A DNA stretch of 64,000 nt from Trissonchulus latispiculum (Eukaryota; Nematoda; Enoplea; Enoplida; Ironidae). The position numbers and the translations under genes were made by a program. Location: positions 21,315-85,314 of the forward strand of contig JASAND010028564.1 of the NCBI GenBank assembly GCA_030248195.1, in the 5' to 3' direction. Of the stretch, positions 54,671 through 64,000 are shown in pieces. Position 1 is the first letter of the stretch. The number at the start of each line of letters is the position of its first letter. The notes below the pieces were generated by a model that saw only the letters and a program-made list of their open reading frames with translations, searched no databases and was not told where the DNA came from.

Positions 54671-55718
54671 TATAGTCAGAGGGGGGGGGGGGAAAGCATC
54701 ACCGGCAAAGTGGGGGAAAAAACAACGGCTCACCCTGCTCGACTGGTATAAGATAGAGATACAAAATCTAGTGCAAATGAAAGTTCAAGTCTTGTACTTT
54801 AAGATCATAATACAAATAACCGTTCCTGTCGATTGAGCCTTCGTGTGGCATGGGTCCGAAGTTGACACCAAAAAATTGTCCAAAAACCTAAGGATTTTTC
54901 AAATTTTCTAAGATTATGCCAACTTACTGGTAATAGTTACAGGAGTCATTTTGCGCATGAAGGGGTTTGTGGATGTGCTCTATAACGTGGGCTAGTCGGA
55001 TTTTCGCTAGGTCACACGGTTGAGAAATAGTGACCATCTTTTTTCCCCCACACTTTTTGCACCAGAGGGGGGAAAAACAACGGTGTACTTTTTTGCCGGC
55101 AGTTTCGTTTTTTGATTTAAGCAAAAATAACGACTAATTGTTTACTCATTTGATCTGTTATACCCCCCAATTGACCTTCCGCTGCCGAAAAGAGCCATAT
55201 GACCTGCTCCTGTGGAGGAATGCCGGCAAATATTCCCAGGGGGTAAATCATGCAGATAACAAGAAAATTAGGGTCCATAAACAATATTTTTGTGATATTA
55301 TGAACTGTGGACATTCCAGAGAGTTTCACAAGTGTGGATATGCAAAAGACTCCACCCGAAATGGATGACCCCTGAACACTTTTGTGCGATTTTGCCACCC
55401 ATCATAAATAAAACACTCAATTTCTTGCGGGTTAATATTGCAAAATGTGTATTTTATCATTGCAAGTTAACACAAAAGGCGATTAAATTATAAATTACCG
55501 GAAAAAATAAGATTTTGTAGACCAAAAATCTTAATTTCCTAGCAATGTTGGCTCATTACTACATTTGGCATTTACGATGGATAATACTAAGCCTGGCTGC
55601 CGGCAACGAGTTTTTAGAAGTAGATATTGCGTTTTATGCCTTTGCGTCTGGCTAGCTACAGTCTTTAGCGAGTAATAACCTTATTTCGAAAATCGTTGTT
55701 TTCCCCCCTCTGACTATA
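54671..55718 (+). mobile_element. TA-flanked element H, copy 3, internally deleted
   Basis: About 200 bp are missing where TTTATGCCTTT joins GCGTCTGGCTAG near 55642. The left end has an expanded G-run (54680-54691). Confidence 0.88.
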
Positions 55719-56377
55719 CTTCAGCAGCACTCTTACTGCAGCGCAACTAGACGCAAACGTCACTGCCAAAAAAGGAGACTTATACGGCATGATTTCCAAT
55801 GCTATTCTGCACGTGCCTGCAGAATTTCAGACGATTGCAACTTTTGTGTAGCTAGTTATAGGCCGTGCTGTACTTCAGCAGCACTCTACTGCAGCGCAAC
55901 TAGACGCAAACGTTACTGCCAAAAAGGAGACTTATACGGCATGACTTCCAATGCTCTTCTGCACGTGGCTGCAGAATTTCAGACGATTGCAGGTTATCTG
56001 TAGTTAGTTATAGGCCGTGCTGTACTTCTGCAGCACTCTCTACTACAGCGCAACCATATAGTAACATCGTAATAGGTATACGAAACCTATCTATAATAGT
56101 TTGTCATGTCCTAAACTATCTGTATGCCGAATTTCAAATGCCAGTGACAAATGAATAACTTGTTATCGACGGTGCTGTGTTTTAGGACAGCACATACAGC
56201 ACGGTGGAAGCTAGAGACTGCACCAGCTAACATAGCTACAGTTCCCCCTTACTACAGACACAATTATCACCAAGTTTAATATGTTTAACCGTTGTTTACA
56301 GTAAGTCTACAGACAGCGTGCTATGGTTGCTGCATAACAGTACAGCAAGATAGCAGCACCGCACAGCGCTGCGACTA

Positions 56378-57644
56378 TATAGCAAGCTTAACAAAAAAAA
56401 TCAAAATTCGGTTTTTTGGCTGGAACTTTCGCAAAACTAAACCAAATCGATTACTTTGAGGACCCATGGATAGGTCTTGGGCTAAGCTTTAAAACCACCC
56501 CAGTTTCATTGCTCTACCACCTACCAGTAAGTTGCAGTAGACGAAAATGTGTGATTTTTTTTGTTAAAGGTTTAACAAAAAAAAAAATCACCCGTTAACA
56601 AAAAAAATCAGTGGCGGATCGGATCCCAGAGAGCAGCTAGCAACTTTTTCTCATTAGTTTTGGATAGAGCACACTAAATAACGTATTTAGAACCCAAAAC
56701 CGCTAACCTAGTGCTCCAACTAGGGCAACTGACCCCGCCGAAGTCTTAGTGGTCACTGATGGCCCCCGACAGCGTCCAGCATGAAGTCTGGTGGCTCTAA
56801 AGTGCCGTTTTAAAGGCTAAAACGTTGTTTTTTCGTGTTTGTGAGTGATTATAACCTATTTCCAGGCATTTTGGCAGAGAAATTCAGAACTTGATATTTT
56901 GGTGGGGTATGACCCACGGTCACGTGACCACTGCCGGACCCGTCCGGACCCTCCAGGTACCAACTGGACAGTACGAAGTGGCTATAAACATGTCCTAGGG
57001 GGTTTTCCAGGGCGCTGAATTCAAATCTGGCATTAGTTTTTCGGTAACTATGGCCTAATACTGACTTCTGGGATCACGTTTACCGTCGGACGGTTCAGGC
57101 CCGGCTGGTTACCAGGTTGGACTACCAGAAGTGCCAGGCAACCTCAAAAACATCGTATATAACGGTTTTCGAGGTCGCTGAGCTCGAATTTGACGTTAGT
57201 TTTGCTCTAGCTGCTGCTCTGACATCAGTAACAAAACATAAAAATGATTTTTTATTTGTTAAAATTTTAACAAAAAAAAATCACCCACCCCAGGACGACA
57301 CAGAGGTCCAACTGGGAACTTCTATATATGTATCGATAGCCCACAGTCAGGACATGTCACATGTACAATATGGGTTGCCTAGGGTTTTCCCTTAGTAAGT
57401 AGCAGCCGAAATTCGAACTTCGGTCATGAACGTTTTTGAGGTCACTTTTGGGTACCCTCACTTAAAGGTCTGCCCTGAACGCATGGAGAGGGCCTAGGGG
57501 CTCAAACTCACACAGGCTGTAATGTCGAGATGTGTGGCTATCACCATGCAAAAATTTGGGTCTCTGCGACTTTCCTGTGAGTCAGGGTGGGGTGATTTTT
57601 TTTGTTAAAATTTCGGGTGATTTTTTTTTGTTAAGCTTGCTATA
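56378..57644 (-). mobile_element. TA-flanked element C (inverted copy of A/B)
   Basis: 1,267 bp, opposite orientation to A and B. E1 gives the near-empty site: GCGACTATGCTCATCG at 23600 is uninterrupted there. Paired cluster starts 173 bp from the left end. Confidence 0.9.
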
Positions 57645-58340
57645 CTCATCGTGTTCAGCGACCCCGATAACCCTTATATGCGTCTCACTATACGGCTCAA
57701 AACAGCATATTTAGGCCTATTTTTGACTATTTTCTGCGGAGTTGGGACTTAGAAATTTTTCCAAAATGGCCATTTGGCCGGACCAAATTTGGGCCGGCCG
57801 CCTGAACGATCCCGGCCAGATATCGAAAATCGCCTCGGTTATGACACGCTACCCATCCCAAAGTTTCTTATGCAACAAGCCGCGTTTCTCTAGCTTGTTC
57901 CCTGGGCCCTGTAGCCGTGACACAAAATTGGCCTTTTTTGGCCATCTTAGCGGTCAGGCCACATTTGGCCGGCCGCACAGGTGGCCGGCCGGGCAGGACA
58001 CCGAAAAATTGTCCAAAAGGTACATTAACACAAATACTACTTTCAGAAAAACCAAACTTCACCGGCTGAAAATGCCCAGATCGTTCAGTTTTTGAGTTCG
58101 ACTAAAACGGCTTCCCCAAGCGTGACTTACACGGAAAAAAACAAACGGACCTAACTTGTCCGGAAGCGAAAAGTTTCAAAGTTGAAAATTTTGACCAAAA
58201 CTTTTTTGATTCTTGTTGTACTCGTCGTGCTGATTCCAACAATACCAAATTTGTCTATTTTGGTTGAGTATATATTTAGCTGGCACGGTGCTCGAACGGG
58301 TCTCTAAGGGCCGCGCTGAGCCTTTTACACCCATATTAAT

Positions 58341-58373
58341 ATTATAGGGAGTCGCTCTCGCGCCCCCTATAAC
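58341..58373 (+). other. 3'-terminal hairpin of E2, degenerate
   Basis: TTATAGGG / CCCTATAA remains paired around GTCGCTCTCGCG; the perfect stem of E1 has decayed. Confidence 0.65.
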
Positions 58374-58690
58374 ATAGTTCTAGCTTCGTTGTCTATAAGT
58401 CGATTGAAGCACCACAGCAGCAATGTAGAAGATCTCGATTACGGGCAGTTTTTAAAATTCCATTCATCCATTAGAATTGATGAGTATATAGAAAAGTATA
58501 TGGATGGGCGGAGTCCCCTAGAAATTGAAAAAATTTTATTTTTGCCCCAAACCAGTATATACATATTTACATAAATTTCTTGCGAAAAGTAAATTATCGC
58601 GCCGAAGTCGTTAAAAATAGCTGTTTTAGCAATAAAAATAGCAAAAATTTTATATTTTGTCATCCCAAAAGGGGGGTCTACACATAGGTT

Positions 58691-59697
58691 TATAGAGGTC
58701 GGTTAAAAAAACCAAGGTAGTCACTTTTTGGACTCTGCAGAACTACCCAGTGGACCAATCCGGCTATAAATTATTTTCTTATCAAGCCCTGTCTAGACTG
58801 TCATTTTGGTATATAAATCGCCTCTCTACGTCCTGTCGTTAATTAGTAATTAACGGTTAATTAGCCGGGGTAAAAAAACCAATGGCGGGAAAAAACCAAC
58901 CGGTGGGAAAAAACCAACCCCAGCAGTATTCGGTCAGGGTAACTCATATTAGCGATTTTATGCATGCAACAGGTTAAATCGGCGTCGCTGACTTCATATC
59001 TGCGCTTATTTTTGCGACATTCCGTATAATAAGTGAGAAAATCAAACATCAATAGTTGCAGCATCAACTGGCTAGGTTTCATCAAATTTGCCAGTTTCTA
59101 TGTTAAAATGCAAAAATTTGTAAATCTTTCGAAATTCGATGAAATAAATTAAAATAAACGTTGTTTCAGTGTTTTTTCGCGTATTTCTTTGTCCCAGATT
59201 ACTTTTTGGCCGCTTTAGCTGAGCCAAACAGCAGATCCGACGAAATGAGGTTTTTACCGGCTAGCACAAAATTGCCAAGTCCAAATGCAATTTTGAGCTG
59301 TTCACGTGAAAGGACGCATTAAACTTGCTATATGGGTGACTTTTGAGCAACTAAGAACCATTTTTGGGAGTTTGGCAGCAAAACCAAAAATTGGTTTTTT
59401 TCCCACCCCTTGGTTTTTTCCCATTTTGTAAAAATTCTGCTGGCAGCCTGCCAAGCGTCGCAGGAAGGCGAGACCGACATTTTTGGAAAGAGCACATGTT
59501 GTTCTCATAGAAAGTATTAAAAGTTATATATTATCTAACTGCTATGGTAAATTTTTTACAGGCCTTCAAAAATGGGATGGGATGGGCCCTACCAACTTGC
59601 ATGCAAAATTTGAGCCCGCTAGCTCATCCCCATCGCCCAAACGGGGGGTTGGTTTTTTCCCACCACTTGCGGGTTGGTTTTTTCACCGACCTCTATA
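58691..59697 (-). mobile_element. TA-flanked element I
   Basis: 1,007 bp. Ends TATAGAGGTCGGTTAAAA and the complement of TATAGAGGTCGGTGAAAA. Motif GGGAAAAAACCAACC is single at left, doubled at right, and clustered at 58867-58920 (176 bp from the left end) and 59393-59424. No transposase ORF. Confidence 0.82.
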
Positions 59698-60845
59698 CCA
59701 CCTGTTTGGGTTGGGGGGGAGTAAAAAGTCCAAATCTGGCTACGGGGGGTCTCAAAATCGGAAATTTTCAAAAAAACCGTATATACCCAAACCGTAGCTT
59801 CCCTGGAACTTAGGGTCTCGGGGGGGGGGTAAATCTTGGGATTTTCGTGGTCGACCCCCGGAATGTGATTGGGGGTATATGCCCCAAAACCCCCCCCCCC
59901 CCCAGAATTTGGACCTCAAAAATTTCGAAAAATGGCCAAAAAATGCAAAATTTTCCGTAATTTAGCCCTTTTTCTTCAAAATAATGCTGTTTTTACTAAT
60001 GTTTAAATGTTTTAACGTTTTAGGCGTTTTTGCCCCTTTTAAAGCGATTTTATTCCAACATTTAAGAAAAATTTTTCAAAAATGACCATTTTTCAGCCAA
60101 AATTAGCTAACTTTTTAGCCGAAAGTTGGGGGAGGGTAAGTCAAAAAATCTGGGGCGGGGTAAAGTTGGTCGAAAATTTGGGGGGGAACCCCCCCCCCCC
60201 AAAGGAAACTAGATCTAAACCGTACCCAAATTTTTTCAGCTAAAAATGGCCCTTCTTGGACATAAGATCGACTATTTTCGACATAAATCTAATAAAAAAC
60301 CACTCGTATTGCGTTTTAAAATCTATTTTCTAGCGTTTTTAACTGTTTCTAGACAATTTTTTCGGAAAATTTTTGAAAAATTGCAAAAATTTAACATCTT
60401 TTCTCTTGTTTGGAGTTTGGACCCCATTTTAGGGGGGGGGGGAGGGGGGTCTGAGCTCTGCTTGAGGGGGAGTAGTCGAGGTCGGGTATGGGGGGTGGGG
60501 TATGCCTCTCTCCGTGGGGGGGATCTCACAGAGGGTAAACTGTAGCCTGGTACACCTATGGGTCTAGACCCCTTGAACTCCCCCTGGGTGCGGCCTTGGC
60601 CTTCCCCCCAAATCGGTATTCGGCCAACCCCCCACCCAAATATTTTCAACCCCCTATCTAAATTTTTGAAAATTTAATTTTCAGCCAAAAATTAAAATTT
60701 TTCAAAAAATTAGCGAAAAATTGCTAAAATTCGCATAATTACCTCAAAAATCGCTTAAAATAACTGAAAATTTAGAAAACTGTTCAGTTTTTTAACGAAA
60801 AACCGATTTTTGCCGAAACCCCGGGACCCCCTCGAAACTGTTTTA
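59698..60845. repeat. G/C-run-rich region
   Basis: Runs of 8 to 14 G or C alternate with A/T-rich AAATTTTTC-type sequence (for example 59819, 59892, 60432). Long ORFs here are low-complexity Pro/Gly translations. Probably decayed ends of the CATAGGTGTG family. Confidence 0.5.
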
Positions 60846-60853
60846 CATAGGTG

Positions 60854-63752
60854 CAGTAGCGGCGCCAGGATTTTTTGAAGGGGGGCCCGACCATAGGTGT
60901 TAGGGGGGGGCCCTCCCCCCAAATGGAGGGGTCGCCAACCCCCCCCCTAAAAATTTTTTCCTACCCCTCCCCCCAAATTGATTTTTTCAGACCCCTCCCC
61001 CCTAAAAATTTTCAAACCCCAACCTAAATTTTTGAAAATTTTTAGCTAAAAATTCGAAATTTTTCCAAAAAATTCCAAAAATTGGCGAATGCTAGAATTC
61101 GCTTAATTAAGCTAAAAATCGTTAAAAATAGCTGTAAATTGAGAAAAATTTTTTATTTTTTAACGAAAAACCGGCTTTTCGAAATTTTTCGCCGACCCCC
61201 CTATAAATTTTTTCTTACCCCTCCCCCCAAATCGACTTTTCGCGACCTCCCCTCCCCCTTTTTTCGTCAAACCCCCCTCCCTACTTTTTCTGAACCCTGG
61301 GGTTTTACTGGGGGGGGGGTGGGGAAGTGGGGGGGGGCGCCCCCCCCACTTTTTGGGTTCCCCCCCACTCGACCTCTCCCCCCCCCACTCGTTCCCCTCC
61401 CCACTTTTTTGGGCGTCCGCCCCCACTCACCCTAAAGTGCCCAGAAAATGCCAAATTTTTAGGATTTTTGGTCAAAATTTTCCGGCTTCGCCCGAAATTT
61501 TTCGTCAAAAATTGTCTATTTGATGCTAAAGCTTAATTTTTGAGCATTTTTAGCTTAGTTATAGCAGTATATGCAGAAAACAGGCTTTTTATACTGTATT
61601 TTGTTCCCCCCACTTTGGGACCTCCCCCCACACTAGTGGGGGCGTCCCCCCCCCCCCCTTATTTTTGCCTAGAAAAACCCCAGGAACCCCCACCCCCACT
61701 TTTTTTCGCCAGCCACACCAGTGGCGGATCCAGGATTTTTGAAAAGGGGGGGGGGGGCCGCCAATTTTTTTCTGGGGGGTAAAAAAAAAACAAGAAAAGC
61801 AAAAGGTAAGTGATCCTTACCATCCGCCAAAAGCGACCGTGGTATCAAACTATAACTTCCAGTGCCGTCTAAGCAAAGAATTATTGGTTCGACCGGCAGC
61901 CATTAATTAATTAAAAATATAGAAGAATAAAATTAACAAAGGCAGACGTTAGCAGGCGAAAAACATACACGTAAACGGTGATGAATAAATATGATGAAAA
62001 GTGAAGCATATAGTGATACATACAAAGAATATATAAGTATAACCATACAGACACTGTTAGAAAACATATATTCAATCTGATTAGTGCGACTACGTTAAGA
62101 GTGACTGAAGCTCATATCGTATATAACCCAAAGATGAGTGCTCTAGCCCCATGCGTCTCATCGCCCAGCCTCACCAGGTGCGCACCTGGCATGGGAAACT
62201 GGGCGGGTTATACACTTACTTCAGTAATGTGATGTTAAAACATTTAAACAAAAACATTTTTATAAATCAAAATTGATTTATCAATTTTCAGTTCTAAATA
62301 AATTTTCCACTGATAGAGGCGAATTTAAAATAATTTGATTTGTATTAACCAAATTTTTAACCAAATTTTTCGGGGGGGGGGGGGGTGGCGAAATTTGCTT
62401 TTTCCAGGAACAAAATATTTTTACAAGAAAATATTGTGTATGGAAAAGGTTAGTTCACTTGCCAATTGGAAAACAACTATATCCCGTGAGTGAAGCAAAG
62501 CATGGAGAATTTCTATACACAAGAAGGACACGGGGGGTCTGGGGGGCAGAGCCCCTGAGTTGAAAGATTTTTTGAAATTGGAAAAAAAAATCCGTCATGC
62601 AAACTTTTGAAAAGAATTAAATAAATAAAATGGAGATGTACATGTGTATATAGGAACTTACGAAGTGAAAAACTTGCAGTAAAACTGGGCTTATTCTAGG
62701 ATTTTTTCTTGGGGGGGCTCTTTGGGGGGCCCTCGGGGAGCGAGTCATTTTAGGGGGGGAGAACATTTTTCTAAAAACATGCTAAAAATTGCGCTATTTT
62801 TATAGCAATCGCCAAAAAATAAGCGTTTTTAGGCCATTTTTCGAAATTTCTGAGGCCCGAATTCTGAGGGGGGGTTGGGGGGGGGGTGTACCCCCCCTCA
62901 CATGTCATGGGTCGCCCCCCAACCACCCAGATTTACCCCCCAGACCCAAAGTCATAGGTGTGTTAGGGGGGGGGGGGGACCCCTCCCCCCAAATGGAGGG
63001 GGGTCGCCAACCCCTCCCCCCTAAAAAATTTTTGCTATTTTCCCCCCCAAACCGGCCTTCGGCCGACCCCCCCCCCCCCCTGAAAAATTTTCAACCCCCT
63101 ACCTAAATTTTTGAAAATTTTTACCCAAAAATTCGAAATTTTTCAAAAATAAGCGAAAAATTGCTAAAATTTGGATAATTACCTTAAAAATCACTAAAAA
63201 TATCTGGAAACTAAGAAAATTTTCCACTTTTTTCGCGAAAAACCGATTTTTTGCCGACCCCCCCCCCCCTCGAAAATTTTTCTTACCCCTCCCCCCAAAT
63301 CGACTTTTTCAAACCCCCCCCCTCCCCCTTTTTTGTCAAACCCCCCATCCTACTTTTTTCAAACCGACACCCCCACTTTTTTCGCCAGCCACACCTATGC
63401 CCAAAGTTACATGAAACTATGCCTATGGGCCCGACACAAACATCCGGCGACCTTTTTTTGGGAAATCCAAAAATTTTTGCCAAATTTTGGCAAATTGTAC
63501 CTTCATTTCCCAAAATATTCTCAAATTTTAGCCAAACTTTTTCTATTTTTAGCAAAAATTTTTCAATTTATAGCAAAAATTTTTTCAATTTTTAGCAAAA
63601 AGTTGCAAATTTTTTAAAAAATTTCTTAAAAACACTCAAATTATGCATATAAACAGCTGAAAAATTTTTCAAGGGGGGGCCCGACACCCCAAAGGGAGGG
63701 GCCCAAATCTCAAAGGGGGGGCCCGGGCCCCCCCCCCCTGGCGCCGCCACTG
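60854..63752. mobile_element. hAT-like composite element, TSD CATAGGTG
   Basis: 2,899 bp with 8-bp duplication CATAGGTG (60846-60853, 63753-63760). Ends CAGTAGCGGCGCCAGG and complement CAGTGGCGGCGCCAGG. Contains a smaller complete element (62953-63399) and a partner-less end CAGTGGCGGATCCAGG at 61719. 61800-62330 shows nothing recognisable. Confidence 0.82.
62953..63399. mobile_element. Short TIR element, TSD CCCAAAGT
   Basis: 447 bp with 8-bp duplication CCCAAAGT (62945-62952, 63400-63407). 10-bp ends CATAGGTGTG and exact complement. Interior alternates G/C runs and AAATTTTTC. hAT-like by target length. Confidence 0.87.
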
Positions 63753-64000
63753 CATAGGTGTGGCTGGCGAAAAACGTGGGGGTGGGTGGGGGTTTGAAAA
63801 AAGTCGATTTGGGGGGAGGGGTAAGAACAATTTTTGCGGGGGGTCATCGAAAAATCGGTTTTTCGTTAGAAAACTGAAAAATTTTCTCAATTTTCAGCTA
63901 TTTTAAGCGATTTTTAAGGTAACTAAACTAAGGGAATTTTAGCAACTTTTCACTAATTTTCTTAAAATTTTATAATTTTTGGCTAAATATTTGCAAAAAT
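63753..64000. mobile_element. Partial CATAGGTGTG-family element, runs off the window
   Basis: CATAGGTGTGGCTGGCGAAA matches the complement of the right end of 62953-63399. The 2.9 kb hAT-like element appears to have inserted at this element's first 8 bases. Confidence 0.6.

Larger units (their letters stand above)
51871..55718. repeat. Higher-order repeat: element H plus satellite monomer, x3
   Basis: Three tandem copies at a period of 1,402 and 1,398 bp. Each is one H element plus one 152-bp monomer. The third H lacks about 200 bp (junction at 55642). Copies differ at only a few positions. Confidence 0.92.
51540..56050. repeat. E2 satellite monomers, about 152 bp
   Basis: Monomers at 51540-51870, 53121-53272, 54519-54670 and 55719-56050, marked by GGCCGTGCTG and CAGCAGCACTC. 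The single monomers between H copies are 152 bp. Confidence 0.9.
49302..58373 (+). mobile_element. Element E2, expanded by nested insertions
   Basis: 9.1 kb copy of E. Starts ACAAGAATAAAAATGCTCC (49302), inverted arm at 51140-51320, array from 51540, shared 3' block at 57645, degenerate hairpin 58341-58373. Relative to E1 it has gained element B (49697-50966), the H-based higher-order repeat (51871-55718) and element C (56378-57644). Confidence 0.78.

Noticed and set aside
52318..55398. Paired sense/antisense ORFs (93 and 76 codons) in every H copy
   Set aside because: Copies arose by recent tandem amplification, so conservation carries no information; neither strand shows a known domain.
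51540..56050. Regular repeats resembling a CRISPR array
   Set aside because: Units are about 150 bp without short repeat/spacer alternation, and the genome is eukaryotic.
49947..57395. ORF of about 92 codons shared by elements B and C (73 codons in A)
   Set aside because: The elements are recent near-identical copies, so ORF preservation is expected by chance. No transposase motif; A is already altered.
60323..61435. Long Pro/Gly-rich ORFs on both strands
   Set aside because: Low-complexity translations of G and C runs; both strands are open for the same reason.
61719..62400. A further hAT-like element starting CAGTGGCGGATCCAGG
   Set aside because: No matching right end or 8-bp duplication was found; treated as a solitary end.

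Overview
The window is from a nuclear genome of an invertebrate animal. One protein-coding gene runs through two thirds of it: clathrin heavy chain (CHC), on the minus strand, from its ATG at 44127 to its stop at 2999. I resolved all 33 coding exons. Every junction keeps the reading frame, and the sum is 5,076 nt, or 1,691 residues (human CHC has 1,675). The high intron number, AT-rich introns, a Ty3/gypsy-type Gag and a CR1/Jockey-like LINE fit a non-vertebrate metazoan such as a sponge, cnidarian or lophotrochozoan. I cannot name the species.

Layout: 1-2998 is the 3' flank of CHC, with two small motif clusters. 2999-44127 is CHC, with introns loaded with mobile DNA. Intron 29 (4573-12418) carries a young LTR retrotransposon with gag but no pol. 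Introns 28, 21 and 18 each hold one member of a repeat-carrying element superfamily, here called D, F and E. Intron 8 holds a 1.35 kb near-perfect palindrome. Intron 1 (35013-44085) holds a stack of hAT-like and TA-flanked elements. 44128-64000, upstream of CHC, has no recognisable host gene. It holds second copies of D and E, each broken up by later insertions, a LINE fragment, a higher-order repeat, and GC-rich hAT-like elements to the window end.

Two designs stand out. (1) D, E and F begin with ACAAG(N4-5)AAAATGCTCC, carry an internal tandem array of about 145-150 bp units that differs in sequence between families, and end in a 3' hairpin preceded by CATATTAT. They resemble Helentron-associated or bivalve 'pearl'-type elements but lack canonical Helitron ends. 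(2) Four TA-flanked families (A/B/C, G, H, I), each 1.0-1.27 kb, have their own A-rich motif. In every family it lies doubled at one end, single at the other, and in two internal paired clusters, one of them always 172-176 bp from the single end. One of these (H) inserted into an E satellite monomer, and the composite was then amplified into a 1.4 kb higher-order repeat.

I found no rRNA, tRNA, CRISPR or prokaryotic features. All alignments were done by eye, so identity counts are approximate.
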